This document shows, piece by piece, positions 16,060-24,465 of a DNA stretch of 40,103 nucleotides. Under the pieces are notes generated by a model. It did no database searches. It saw only the letters and a program-made list of their open reading frames with translations, and was not told the DNA's origin. A program made the translations under genes and the position numbers. Each line of letters starts with the position of its first letter. Position 1 is the first letter of the stretch. This stretch comes from DATLSM01 sp049585815 (GTDB lineage: Bacteria; Actinomycetota; Thermoleophilia; Solirubrobacterales; 70-9), in assembly GCA_049585815.1 (NCBI GenBank), contig JBAVAR010000072.1, positions 1-40,103 on the forward strand, in the 5' to 3' direction.

Positions 16060-18708
16060 ATGTGTATTCACCGCAGCTACGTTCGACGTGTGCAGACCAC
16101 CCACAAGATCCCCGGCGACTCCGCGACGCGCTACGCCAAGTACCTGACCTCCACTGCAACCCGCGGCGACTACTACACCCGCGACGGCAAGGATGACTCA
16201 GATGGACCGGTACCGAGTCGCTGGCACGGCTCGCCGGGCCTTCTGGCCTCTCTCGGCCTCGACGCCGAGGACCCGGTGGCCCGCAGCGACCTGCGCGCGG
16301 TGATGCAGGGCACCTCGCCGCACACTGGTGAGCCACTGCGCCCCGCCGGTTCCAACGGCACGCGGGTCGCCGGCGTCGAGCTGATGATGGCGCCGCCGAA
16401 GTCGGTCTCGGCGCTCTGGGCAACCGTAGGCCCATACCGCCGCGCCCAGATCGAGGCCGCCCACAGACGAGCCGTGGCAAGCGCGCTGGCGCGCACCGAG
16501 CGCGAGGTCGCCCTGGTGCGACGCAAGAGTGGGGGAGTGGTGCGCTTCGAGCGCGCCAGGAGCCTGCTCGCCGCCGAGTTCGTCCACACCTCCAGCCGCC
16601 TCGCCCAGGATCAGGAGGCGGGCGGCATCCCTGACCCCCAGTTGCACTCCCATCTCGTCCTCTTCGCCGCCGAGCGCACCGACGGCAAGCTCGCCGCGAT
16701 TGAATCGCGCCGGCTCTACCGCTCTGCCCGCGAAAACGGAGCTTGGTACCGGGCCGAGCTTGCCGCGAACCTGAGTGAGCTGGGCCTGCCGATCGAGCGG
16801 CGCACCGGCCGGGGTGGTCGCTACTTCGAGGTCCGCGGCGTCCCCGAGAAATTGGCGAGCCGCTGGTCCTCTCGCTCCGAAGACGTCGACCGCGCCGCCC
16901 GTATTTTCCGCCAGCGCTACGGCCGCGAGCCGCTGGCCGGAGAGCTGGGCTCGCTAACCACGAGCACTCGCGGCTCCAAGAGTGCCGCTGACAGGGTTGA
17001 CGTGAACGAGGCGTGGAGAGCGGTGGGGGAGGAGCACGGGTTGAGCGGCGAGCGCGCCGAGGAACTGTTCAACCAGCGCTCGATCTCCAATCAACCGCGC
17101 GTCACTCTTCGCACCGAGTTGCTCGAAGAGGTGACCTGCGAGCGCGCGACGATCGACGAACGCGAGCTGCGCGCCAAGGCCTACGAGCTTGCTGCCGGAG
17201 CCTGCCGCCCAGAGGAGGCGGACCAGCTGGTCGCCGAACTGACCCGCAGCGCCGAGCTGGTCCGGCTGGAGGAGGGAATGTGGACGACGCGCCGCCTGCG
17301 CGAAATGGAGCAGGCCATTATCAAAATCGCCGAGCGGCGCGTCAACGAGAACGCCGCCCTGCTCAGCGAGGCGTCCCTCAAGCAAGCACGCCGCGAGATC
17401 GGCAGCGAGATCCACGGCTCGCTCAGCCAAGAGCAGCGCGAGGCGCTGGAGGCGATCACCGGCCCCGGCGGCGTCTCCCAGCTCGTCGGCCGGGCCGGCA
17501 CCGGAAAGGGCGTTGTCCTTTTCGCTGCCGCCAGGGCCTGGCAACTGGAGGGCTATGAGGTGATCGGCACCGCCGTCGCCGGCGCCACTGCGCAACGGCT
17601 CCGTGACGACGCGAAGCTCGATCGCTCCTTCACCGTGGACGGCCTATGCAACGGCGTCGAGAACGAACGCATCCGTCTTGGACCCAGGACCGTCGTCGTC
17701 ATCGACGAGGCCGGGATGGCCGACACCGAGCGCCTCGCGCGCCTCACCGAGCTGACCGCCCAGTCTCACAGCAAGCTCGTTCTCGCCGGCGACTCCGGCC
17801 AGCTGGGGCCGATCGGCGCCGGAGGGCTTTTCGAGCATCTGCGGGAACGCGTCCCCAGCGCCGAGCTGACCGAGGTCCATCGCGCCCATCACGACTGGGA
17901 GCGACAAGCTTGGGAGCAGGTGCGAAACGGCGAACCAGGTCCGGCGCTCGCTCAGTACCAGGCCCACGATCGCCTCCACATCCACGACACCCGCGCCCAG
18001 GCCGCAGAGGCGATGGTCGCCGACTGGGACGAGGTCAGGCGAAGTCTGCCCGCCGGAAGGGCGGTGATGATCACCGACGCTTCCAATGCCGAGCGCGACC
18101 AGATCAACGCGATGGCCCAGGAGCGCCGCGCGGCCGCGGGCGAGCTCGGTTCACGTGAAGTTGAGCTGCCCGGCAAGCCTTATGGCCTGCGCGCGGGCGA
18201 CGAGGTGATCTTCTCCGCCCAGTTCCCCATTCTTGGCGGGAAGCGGGTCGAGAACGGGATCACCGGCACTGTCATCGACGCCGATCGCGACCGCAGTCGG
18301 GTCACTATTGAGACCCACGAGCGCGAGCCGCGCGAGGTCGCGGTCGATACCGACCAGTTCTCCGACCTCTCGCTCGCCTACGCCGTCCACGTCTATAAGG
18401 CCCAGGGCATCACCGCCGAGACCTCCGGCATCCTCACCGGCGGCTGGCAGACCGACCGCGAGCACACCTACGTCGCGCTCAGCCGCGCCCGCGAGCAGAC
18501 CCAGGCCTACGTCTCGCGCGAGGACCTCGGAGAGGCGGGGATGGACACCGGCGCGATCGAACGACTCGGAGAGCGTATGCGACGGAGTGGGGCGCAGGAT
18601 GCGACTATCGACAGAGGAATCGTCGAGCGGACCCCGGAGAATTTACCGGAGATACAGCGAGCGAGCGAGCGAGACAGCGATCTGAATCGGGTCATTAGGA
18701 TCGAATAG
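16060..18708 (+). CDS. MobF-family relaxase-helicase (TrwC/TraI-like)
   Basis: 882 residues. Residues 1-300 form a TrwC-type relaxase: tyrosines Y25, Y28, Y38 and Y39 near the N-terminus are nicking candidates, and DPQLHSHLVLF supplies H196 and H198 of the metal-binding His cluster. Residues about 450-850 are a superfamily 1 helicase (RecD-like): Walker A GRAGTGKG (477-484), Walker B VVVIDEAGMAD (about 546), then VYKAQG (about 778) and TYVALSRAREQT near the end. The Walker A Thr/Ser is Gly, which may lower ATPase activity. It should nick oriT and unwind the transferred strand. At 882 residues it is compact relative to plasmid TraI. An alternative start is GTG 16090. No coupling protein or secretion genes are in the window. 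Confidence 0.93.
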   Translation: MCIHRSYVRRVQTTHKIPGDSATRYAKYLTSTATRGDYYTRDGKDDSDGPVPSRWHGSPGLLASLGLDAEDPVARSDLRAVMQGTSPHTGEPLRPAGSNGTRVAGVELMMAPPKSVSALWATVGPYRRAQIEAAHRRAVASALARTEREVALVRRKSGGVVRFERARSLLAAEFVHTSSRLAQDQEAGGIPDPQLHSHLVLFAAERTDGKLAAIESRRLYRSARENGAWYRAELAANLSELGLPIERRTGRGGRYFEVRGVPEKLASRWSSRSEDVDRAARIFRQRYGREPLAGELGSLTTSTRGSKSAADRVDVNEAWRAVGEEHGLSGERAEELFNQRSISNQPRVTLRTELLEEVTCERATIDERELRAKAYELAAGACRPEEADQLVAELTRSAELVRLEEGMWTTRRLREMEQAIIKIAERRVNENAALLSEASLKQARREIGSEIHGSLSQEQREALEAITGPGGVSQLVGRAGTGKGVVLFAAARAWQLEGYEVIGTAVAGATAQRLRDDAKLDRSFTVDGLCNGVENERIRLGPRTVVVIDEAGMADTERLARLTELTAQSHSKLVLAGDSGQLGPIGAGGLFEHLRERVPSAELTEVHRAHHDWERQAWEQVRNGEPGPALAQYQAHDRLHIHDTRAQAAEAMVADWDEVRRSLPAGRAVMITDASNAERDQINAMAQERRAAAGELGSREVELPGKPYGLRAGDEVIFSAQFPILGGKRVENGITGTVIDADRDRSRVTIETHEREPREVAVDTDQFSDLSLAYAVHVYKAQGITAETSGILTGGWQTDREHTYVALSRAREQTQAYVSREDLGEAGMDTGAIERLGERMRRSGAQDATIDRGIVERTPENLPEIQRASERDSDLNRVIRIE

Positions 18709-18946
18709 AAGATTCCGGCGGTTAGTAACGAGATTCTTGTTTGCAGAGGACTGCCTAGGGCGGCGAATACATGCGCCGCAGGTATCCACCAATGCCGCGG
18801 AACCGTGAATTCGATGTAGCCGCAATCTTAGGTGCCGTAGATCAGTCGGACCGATTTCAGGGGACGGGTCACTGTCAGCTTGCCCATTCAGCCTCTGAAC
18901 TGGGGTTGAGAGCGGTGCAATTATCAAGCCCGAGAGCTATGCGATC

Positions 18947-19144
18947 TTGTTGGCATCAGGCATCGCGACGTTCGTACTCGACCTCCTGAGCGTAGCCACA
19001 GCTGGCAATAACCGGCGAATGGCACTGCCGGTACTGGCAACCATCCTGGCAATCGCGCCTTTCTTTGCTGCTGTGATAATCGTCGCCGGTTACGAAAGCG
19101 ACAAGAGCAACGTTGAACATCGCTCGATCGAAAGAGAACGCTAG
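18947..19144 (+). CDS. possible small two-helix membrane protein
   Basis: 65 residues from TTG 18947 or 18950. It has two hydrophobic helices (ILLASGIATFVLDLLSVA-like start and VLATILAIAPFFAAVIIVAG) joined by a basic GNNRRM loop, then a charged tail. The frame is open upstream to 18899 but offers no ATG or GTG, so it may be the 3' part of a lost gene. The remaining 18709-18946 and 19145-19220 hold no convincing gene. Confidence 0.35.
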   Translation: MLASGIATFVLDLLSVATAGNNRRMALPVLATILAIAPFFAAVIIVAGYESDKSNVEHRSIERER

Positions 19145-19216
19145 TGAGGCGGCTATGAGGTGCGCCAAGATCACAGAGCTGGCGTATTAGCTGTTTGGAG
19201 GAGAGCTACGCCCCGA

Positions 19217-19287
19217 TGATGCCGTCATTTGTCGCCTGATAAAGGACCGGCCTGCAAATGGCTCTGGCATCGGTTATAACCCGCGCG
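19217..19287 (+). promoter_or_regulatory. conserved promoter block A
   Basis: About 65 bp here align with 21312-21380: GATGCCG, TTTGTCGCC, CCGGCCTGCAA, GGCATCGG and TATAA occur in the same order and nearly the same spacing. The -10-like TATAAC is at 19275-19280 and 7 nt later is a GTG. Confidence 0.6.
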
Positions 19288-19311
19288 GTGGATCGGTTGG
19301 CAGCGGCGTAA
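19288..19311 (+). CDS. possible leaderless 7-residue leader peptide
   Basis: GTG 19288 lies 7 nt after the -10-like TATAAC of block A, the same position the cutinase GTG occupies in block B. It opens an ORF of only seven codons (V-D-R-L-A-A-A) ending TAA, upstream of the SD-led DUF4234 gene. It may be a regulatory uORF or a relic of a gene once here. Confidence 0.25.
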   Translation: MDRLAAA

Positions 19312-19344
19312 CAGCGGGCCGCCCGACGATTAAGGAGCGAGCAA

Positions 19345-19911
19345 GTGGCACAGACGGTTGTGATCAGCGGGTCCCACGGCACGGCAAAGATCCGCGATCC
19401 CTGGGGCGTTCTCGGGCTGACGCTCCTGACCCTAGGCATCTATCACCTCTACTGGTGGTATCAGATCAACAAAGAGCTGATGAACTACGGGATCGCCAAG
19501 CAGCGCGACCTCGGCACCAGTCCCGGCCTGTCGCTTCTCGCCATCTGGTTCGGCGCGTACACGCTGTTCATCGCTACCGTCTGGACCATCGTCGGAACCT
19601 CCAGACGGATTAGGCGCGGGCAGGAGCTGGCCGGCGTAGAACGACTCGATCCAGGGATTGCGACGCTGCTTTGGATCTTTACCCTCGGCCTGGGAGCGCT
19701 CGTCTATTACCAGTTTCAGCTGAACAGGGTTTGGCAGTCACCAGGACAGACAGTCCCGCATCTCCCGGCCTCGATCGGCGTGGCGCCAGTTGCCAACCCC
19801 GACCTCGACCGCCTGAAACAGCTGAGCGATCTGAAAGAGGCCGGGAGCTTGAGTGAGGCTGAGTTCGAGGCTGAGAAGGCCCGTCTCGGACTGGGCTCCC
19901 AGACCCCTTGA
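19345..19911 (+). CDS. DUF4234 membrane protein with SHOCT tail
   Basis: 188 residues from GTG 19345, preceded by AGGAGCGAGCAA. Residues 15-130 match DUF4234: DPWGVLGLTLLTLGIYHLYW gives the first membrane segment (20-41), followed by others at about 63-84 and 104-125; the conserved G-I-Y-x-L-Y-W-W-Y motif is present. After a linker, residues 152-183 (DLDRLKQLSDLKEAGSLSEA and the following E-F-x-x-E-K-A-R-L) form a SHOCT motif, a short helical oligomerisation module. The role is unknown; such proteins are thought to be membrane scaffolds. The next gene also carries SHOCT, so the two may bind each other (inference). Confidence 0.85.
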   Translation: MAQTVVISGSHGTAKIRDPWGVLGLTLLTLGIYHLYWWYQINKELMNYGIAKQRDLGTSPGLSLLAIWFGAYTLFIATVWTIVGTSRRIRRGQELAGVERLDPGIATLLWIFTLGLGALVYYQFQLNRVWQSPGQTVPHLPASIGVAPVANPDLDRLKQLSDLKEAGSLSEAEFEAEKARLGLGSQTP

Positions 19912-19946
19912 CCGAGAATGGCACCCGCTCTTAGATTGCGTCACTA

Positions 19947-20471
19947 ATGGGCCTCTGGAACCCGAGAGCCCGATGTCCGAACTGCGGGGAAAAGATCGCG
20001 ACGACGGCGATGGGTTGGGCGACCGGCAAGGAGTGCCCCTATTGCCATATCCCGCTCACTGGCAAGGTTGGCTTTGGCGGTAAAGCTAAGGCGGTGCAAA
20101 AGCCGACGGCGCCAGTTCAGATCCCTGGATCGCCAGCCGCCAGCGTCTCCAACAGCGAGGCTGATCGACTGGAGCAGCTTGAACGCTTAATGCGCCTGCG
20201 AGATGGCAACGCATTGACCGAGGAGGAGTTCCAGACGGAAAAGGCCAAGCTGCAAGCAGCTGCCGAGGTGGTTGATCTCGTGCTTCTGGGGATGAAGCAG
20301 AAGGTCCCGGTGATCAAGGTCATCCGCGAAATTACGGGTACTGGGCTGAGGGAAGCCAAGGATCTCGTCGATTCCGCACCCGGACCGATCATCACTGGCC
20401 TTGAGCGAGGTCGCGCTGAAACGATCAAAACGATGCTCGAGGCCGAGAGCGCCACAGTCGAACTGCGGTAG
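19947..20471 (+). CDS. zinc ribbon - SHOCT - ribosomal L7/L12 C-terminal-domain chimera
   Basis: 174 residues from ATG 19947. Residues 10-33 hold a zinc ribbon (CPNC and CPYC). Residues about 72-102 are a SHOCT helix pair (LEQLERLMRLRDGNALTEEE). Residues about 108-174 match the L7/L12 C-terminal domain: KVPVIKVIREITGTGLREAK then DLVDSAPGP is the hallmark that in L7/L12 contacts translation GTPases. The ribosomal N-terminal dimerisation domain is absent, so this is not a ribosomal protein but a domain recruiting the L7/L12 fold. TAGATT 9 nt upstream may be its -10. It follows the DUF4234-SHOCT gene by 35 bp. Confidence 0.82.
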   Translation: MGLWNPRARCPNCGEKIATTAMGWATGKECPYCHIPLTGKVGFGGKAKAVQKPTAPVQIPGSPAASVSNSEADRLEQLERLMRLRDGNALTEEEFQTEKAKLQAAAEVVDLVLLGMKQKVPVIKVIREITGTGLREAKDLVDSAPGPIITGLERGRAETIKTMLEAESATVELR

Positions 20472-20496
20472 GCCAAAATGCTCACGGACTACGCGG

Positions 20497-21240
20497 CTAC
20501 TGGGGTATGAAGCACCACGGTTTCTGCGTTTCCTCGGCCGCCTTTAGATTGTCATCCTCGGTGATCACTTCCCGGTGAGCGTTGCTCTTGGCGCGAGCGG
20601 CTGCTCGCCGGGCACGGCGACTCTTGTGTCGGCTGCGAATAACCTTGCCTTCGGCTCGTTTGAGGTTGGTCGTTGCTGTGCTGAGCGCTGCTTGGACAGA
20701 GGCAACGTCAGCGTTGGCGGCAGCACACTGCGCGGCGATCGGAGCATATTCCCCAAAGGCACCAGTAGTTCCGCCCGTGGTCAGTGAGTAGCTTTCGCCG
20801 TAGCCGTCCTGGGGAGTCACTTCAATATAGTATTTGCCCGGAGAGAGTGTGACAGCCTTAGTGCTGTAGTTCCCTGCCCTCGCGTAGATGTCGTCGGTAA
20901 CCCCCTCGCCGTGCTCTTCCTCAAGGGCAGCGCCAGTCTCGCCGTCTTCACCCTCTGTGCCGCCCCCAAGGTTCTTTAGGGTAATCATCACCTGCGAAGT
21001 GCTCGACGATGTCACGTAAAAATAGAAGAAGGCCTTGTCGTTCTCCGTCTCCATCACAGCCGTATAGGTCTGGTTGATCGCCAGCGGGCCATAGGCGGTA
21101 GGCAGCGTGGCGTTGGGTTCGTATGGGCCCTCGGTTGCCTTCGCGGAGGGCACTGCTGCAAGCGTCACGAGCAGCCCGCCCAGCAGGCACAGGATTGAGA
21201 GCTTGAGGACTTTGCCTTTACCCGCCAACGTGAAATCCAA
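20497..21240 (-). CDS. secreted PPC-domain-like protein with basic coiled-coil tail
   Basis: 247 residues from TTG 21240, chosen because GGAGGAGG (21245-21252) lies just upstream; the frame is open further but without a start context. Signal peptide about 11-34 (LSILCLLGGLLVTLAAVPSA, cleavage after AKA). Residues about 40-155 resemble the bacterial pre-peptidase C-terminal (PPC) jelly-roll: INQTYTAVMETENDKAFFYF, then VMITLKNLGGG, and LSPGKYYIEVTPQDGYGESY. The C-terminus is a helical, strongly basic region (RSRHKSRRARRAAARAKSN). It is divergent from the cutinase gene; the inverted repeat in block B may control both. Confidence 0.75.
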   Translation of the reverse strand: MDFTLAGKGKVLKLSILCLLGGLLVTLAAVPSAKATEGPYEPNATLPTAYGPLAINQTYTAVMETENDKAFFYFYVTSSSTSQVMITLKNLGGGTEGEDGETGAALEEEHGEGVTDDIYARAGNYSTKAVTLSPGKYYIEVTPQDGYGESYSLTTGGTTGAFGEYAPIAAQCAAANADVASVQAALSTATTNLKRAEGKVIRSRHKSRRARRAAARAKSNAHREVITEDDNLKAAEETQKPWCFIPQ

Positions 21241-21311
21241 GATGCCTCCTCCGGGTGACGTGATCCGTTTGACCGACGCCGATTGCTCAAACGCGGCGTG
21301 AGGATACCAGC

Positions 21312-21380
21312 GATGCCGCCTTTTGTCGCCCGAATTGATCCGGCCTGCAATCGCTGGCGGCATCGGCTATAAACGGCGTC
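21312..21380 (+). promoter_or_regulatory. conserved promoter block B with 9-bp inverted repeat
   Basis: Contains GATGCCGCC (21312-21320) and its complement GGCGGCATC (21356-21364), then TATAAA (21368-21373) and 7 nt before GTG 21381. It is the partner of block A at 19217. The geometry predicts a leaderless cutinase transcript with an operator overlapping the -35 zone. Confidence 0.6.
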
Positions 21381-22763
21381 GTGATTGAGGCTCCCGGAGG
21401 TCGGTTTGCGGCTGTAGCTGCGCTCGTGGTGAGCGCAGGCGCCCTAATGGCCCTCGTGATTGTCAGTCCCGCACTCGGGTCTCAAAGAGGCGGCTTGGCT
21501 ATCCCTGGCAGCGCAAGCAGTGGCACTCCCGTCCACGTCGTCCACCAGAAGCCCTTAAAGCGGCAGCGCGAAGCTACCGCCACAGCCAGTTCGATACAGC
21601 AACTGCTGACCTTCGAAGAGTTTCCCGTGGGAGAAGTGATCACTAATCAGTACGAGGGTAAGGGGGTCATCTTTTCTGGGGCCAGCGGTGAAGAAGAGCC
21701 GCTAATTAAGGAAGATGAAGACAGTCCGACCAGCCCGGTTTTAGCTCCCAGTTGGGAATTTCAGGGTCCTATTCACGCTCAGTTTGTTATTCCGGGGACT
21801 ACTACCCAGGCGACAGTCAGCAACCTGTCGATGGACATCGGCTATATCGATGATCCCGACTCGACCAAGTTGGTCGTTGAAACGACGACCGGACCAATTG
21901 AACTCTACGCGGAAGAAGAAGGTACCGACTTCCTGGAAAGCAGTGCGACAAATATCACGGGTTTCAGCATCGAAGAGGTCTCTGAAGAGGAAGCTGGATA
22001 TGGCATTGATAACGTTGCTTTCACGGGTCCAGAAGCACCCCCGCCGCCGCCTCCCCCGCCGCCCGCAGCACATAACTGCTCGAAGTACTTGGAGATTGAC
22101 TCTCGCGGATCTGGCGAGAAGGCGGGTATCTTGAGTCCGCCAGGGGAAGAAGTGTATATCGCGCTTGAAGGTCAATTAGGGTATGGGCACGAAGTTGGAA
22201 TTGAGACTAATCCTTACTCGGCTGTCGGAGTATTCTCGTGGACCGGCATTAAACAGGATCTTAATGGCTTCGGGGCGCTGATCCATAAGGGTCAAATTGG
22301 TGCTTACAAAGCATCCGTGAGGGAGGGTACCAAGGATCTGAGTGCAATTATTAGCTCTCAAATCAGCGGGTGTAGTTCGACAAGACTGATCCTCGTTGGA
22401 TACAGCCAAGGAGCCCAGGTCACGGGCGACGTGTATCAGGAGCTTTCTCCGAAGGCGCAACAGCACGTAGCCGCTGTGGCCTTATTCGGTGACCCTCTCT
22501 ATAACCACACAGATAAGGCAGCCGATAAGCCCCCGAATAGATTACGGAATGGCACACTTGGCACGCGACCCAAGTTTCCGACCGGACACGGCATAGCTGA
22601 GGTGTTCTCGTACTGCCAAATCTATGATCCTGTCTGCCAGTGGCGTATACCGTGGTGGGCATATGTCAGATATAGGCTTAACCAGCACAAGGAATACTGG
22701 GGCGATAATGATGCTCCCGCTGATCAGGCTGGGGTGGCTGTGGCAAGGCTCCTGGGCAGGTGA
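21381..22763 (+). CDS. secreted cutinase-family hydrolase with N-terminal accessory domain
   Basis: 460 residues from GTG 21381 (leaderless geometry). Signal peptide about 8-33. Residues about 75-215 form an acidic beta-rich domain of unknown family, followed by a ten-proline linker (about 220-229). Residues 232-460 are a cutinase: the YLEIDSRGSGEKAG loop, nucleophile in G-Y-S-Q-G (S342), Asp in YCQIYDPVCQW (D416, flanked by C412 and C419) and His in NQHKEYW (H436) complete the Ser-Asp-His triad. It should hydrolyse esters such as cutin, lipid or polyester outside the cell. Codons are clearly less GC-biased than in the left operon, supporting transfer. Confidence 0.88.
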   Translation: MIEAPGGRFAAVAALVVSAGALMALVIVSPALGSQRGGLAIPGSASSGTPVHVVHQKPLKRQREATATASSIQQLLTFEEFPVGEVITNQYEGKGVIFSGASGEEEPLIKEDEDSPTSPVLAPSWEFQGPIHAQFVIPGTTTQATVSNLSMDIGYIDDPDSTKLVVETTTGPIELYAEEEGTDFLESSATNITGFSIEEVSEEEAGYGIDNVAFTGPEAPPPPPPPPPAAHNCSKYLEIDSRGSGEKAGILSPPGEEVYIALEGQLGYGHEVGIETNPYSAVGVFSWTGIKQDLNGFGALIHKGQIGAYKASVREGTKDLSAIISSQISGCSSTRLILVGYSQGAQVTGDVYQELSPKAQQHVAAVALFGDPLYNHTDKAADKPPNRLRNGTLGTRPKFPTGHGIAEVFSYCQIYDPVCQWRIPWWAYVRYRLNQHKEYWGDNDAPADQAGVAVARLLGR

Positions 22764-22800
22764 GTGGTCCGTTACCCAGCAATTAGGATGCTGGATAGCC

Positions 22801-23592
22801 TCAGCATTTCGATTCTGGGTAGAGGTCGCAGGGGGCGCCGGCAACATAGGGTTCTTCCTTGAACCCGGCATAGCGGACAGTGGAGACCCCGTGTGAGGAT
22901 TTGATCCAAACGCTCCAGGGGCGCGCTTCCGGATATTCGTTGCTGTAGCCGCTTACCTCGATCCAGCTGGAATTGCTCTGACTGCGCAGCACAGTGGCTT
23001 CTCCCCGCTTCAAGGCCGCGCCCTTGGCGATGATGATCTTTTCGGCCAGTTTGCGGGCGGCAGTGTTTCCCTGTTCCTCTTCATGGGTTAGGGGACACCG
23101 GAATTCTTCATTCAGATCGCCGAACTTGCCAGACAGGTAGACCATTGAGAGATGAAGGTAGCGGCGCTGGCCGGTTGTTGGGCACCTGCTGATTTTGGTA
23201 AGGGTCAGACTGACCGGCTCGTCCTTGTAGCTGCCTTCAGCACAGTCGGGCCGGCAGATATTGACGTGAGCGGTTCCAGACGCCGTGGTCGTCGCTTGGC
23301 CCCAGTTGCTCCACTTCAGCCCGGTCAGCTGGAAGCCCATTCCGCAACCCAGAGTGAACTGCCTGGGGCTCTGATAGGCCTGCTGGCATTCGCTCTGTTC
23401 CTGCGTGCTGTCGGCGACCAGGAACGGAGCCAGTAAGCCCACGGACGGAGGGGAGCTGCTGGAGCTCTGGGTTAGCAGATAGACGCCGATGACCACGACC
23501 GCGATCCCCAGGGCGACCGCGGCGCCGATCAAAACGCCAGGCAGCTTGGGCCGGCTTGAGGCCGCATCTGCCTGGCCCTGGGGGTCCGCCAT
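22801..23592 (-). CDS. membrane-anchored surface protein
   Basis: 263 residues from ATG 23592; TAGTTT 7 nt upstream gives a leaderless start and argues against the TTG three codons earlier. One membrane helix (about 18-42, VLIGAAVALGIAVVVIGVYL) precedes a Ser-rich linker and an external domain with Cys pairs. LKWSNWGQATTTASGTAHVN followed by CRPDCAEGSYKDEPVSLTL resembles a widespread actinobacterial surface domain (W-S-x-W-G ... C-x-P-x-C-A-x-G) of unknown function. It is convergent with the cutinase, 37 bp between stops. Confidence 0.72.
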   Translation of the reverse strand: MADPQGQADAASSRPKLPGVLIGAAVALGIAVVVIGVYLLTQSSSSSPPSVGLLAPFLVADSTQEQSECQQAYQSPRQFTLGCGMGFQLTGLKWSNWGQATTTASGTAHVNICRPDCAEGSYKDEPVSLTLTKISRCPTTGQRRYLHLSMVYLSGKFGDLNEEFRCPLTHEEEQGNTAARKLAEKIIIAKGAALKRGEATVLRSQSNSSWIEVSGYSNEYPEARPWSVWIKSSHGVSTVRYAGFKEEPYVAGAPCDLYPESKC

Positions 23593-23605
23593 CGGCGGCA
23601 AACTA
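23593..23605 (-). promoter_or_regulatory. leaderless -10 element
   Basis: On the minus strand TAGTTT (23605-23600) is 7 nt before ATG 23592. Confidence 0.4.
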
Positions 23606-23786
23606 CCACTGGGAGGTCTGAGAGCGGCTGTCTCGATGATATGCGGTCACGCGGGCGCCGTCGAGGGCGGTGTGACGCCGAAAAGCGGGAGTTTCTTGAC
23701 GGCAGGACCGAGGTAGATAAGTATTGACCGGGCCTCAAGGCCGTGTCCCGTCCCCCAGTCCGTCCAGTCCAGTCAGGAGAGCAGTC

Positions 23787-24452
23787 GTGCCCGACGATCC
23801 CCAAGAGCCAGGTCCGGATCAAGAGCAGTCAGAGCAAGCAGGGCCGCCTCCGGTTCGTGTCTGCCACAACTGCAGCGCGCAGTCGCAGACCTTCTCCGAT
23901 ACCTGCCCCCACTGTGGGAGCTCTTACATCCGCAGCCGGCGGATGCGGCTCAGCCGGCGCTTCAAGAACTGGTCGCGCACGAAAAAGATCGTTGTCCTCG
24001 GGGTGATCGCTGGGCTGCTGATTGGCGGCGGAACCGTCGCTGTCGTCCTCAAGGTCGAACACGACAATCAGGTCGCCGCCAAGCAGAAGAAGGAAAAGGA
24101 AGAACACGCGCAATTTGTCGCCGAAAAACGGGAAGCGGTCAAGGCTGCTGAACGCAAACAGCAAACTGAAGAACACCTCGAACTCAGCTTGCGACAGGAC
24201 TTAGTCAAGTCAATGCAGCACGCCATTCAGAAAGACGCGGAAAAGGAAGTGCTCGAAGAAGAAATCGAAGGTCCGATCTTAAAGACCGAATGTGAACCAG
24301 AAGGCGGCGAAATTAGCCTGACCGAGGCAGCTCAGAGCTTTCGCTGCCTCGTGGTAACCACGGAAACCGGCGGGCAATACGAAGGTTATCGTTACACGGC
24401 AACCGCGAACTACAACAAGGAAAGCTACACCTGGCGCTTTGGCGGCGAATAG
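23787..24452 (+). CDS. zinc-ribbon membrane protein with coiled coil
   Basis: 221 residues from GTG 23787, placed by AGGAGA 6-7 nt upstream; an in-frame start at 23724 has no such site. Residues 26-43 are a zinc ribbon (CHNC, CPHCG). A basic stretch (RRMRLSRRFKNWSRTKK) leads into a membrane helix (about 68-90, IVVLGVIAGLLIGGGTVAVV), then a charged coiled coil of about 70 residues (Lys/Glu-rich) and a small C-terminal domain ending RYTATANYNKESYTWRFGGE. The zinc ribbon is cytoplasmic and the coil external if the positive-inside rule holds. Unknown role; DUF4333-like C-terminal domains have a similar Cys and ending, which is a guess. Confidence 0.75.
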   Translation: MPDDPQEPGPDQEQSEQAGPPPVRVCHNCSAQSQTFSDTCPHCGSSYIRSRRMRLSRRFKNWSRTKKIVVLGVIAGLLIGGGTVAVVLKVEHDNQVAAKQKKEKEEHAQFVAEKREAVKAAERKQQTEEHLELSLRQDLVKSMQHAIQKDAEKEVLEEEIEGPILKTECEPEGGEISLTEAAQSFRCLVVTTETGGQYEGYRYTATANYNKESYTWRFGGE

Positions 24453-24465
24453 TCAGTTGGGGGTC

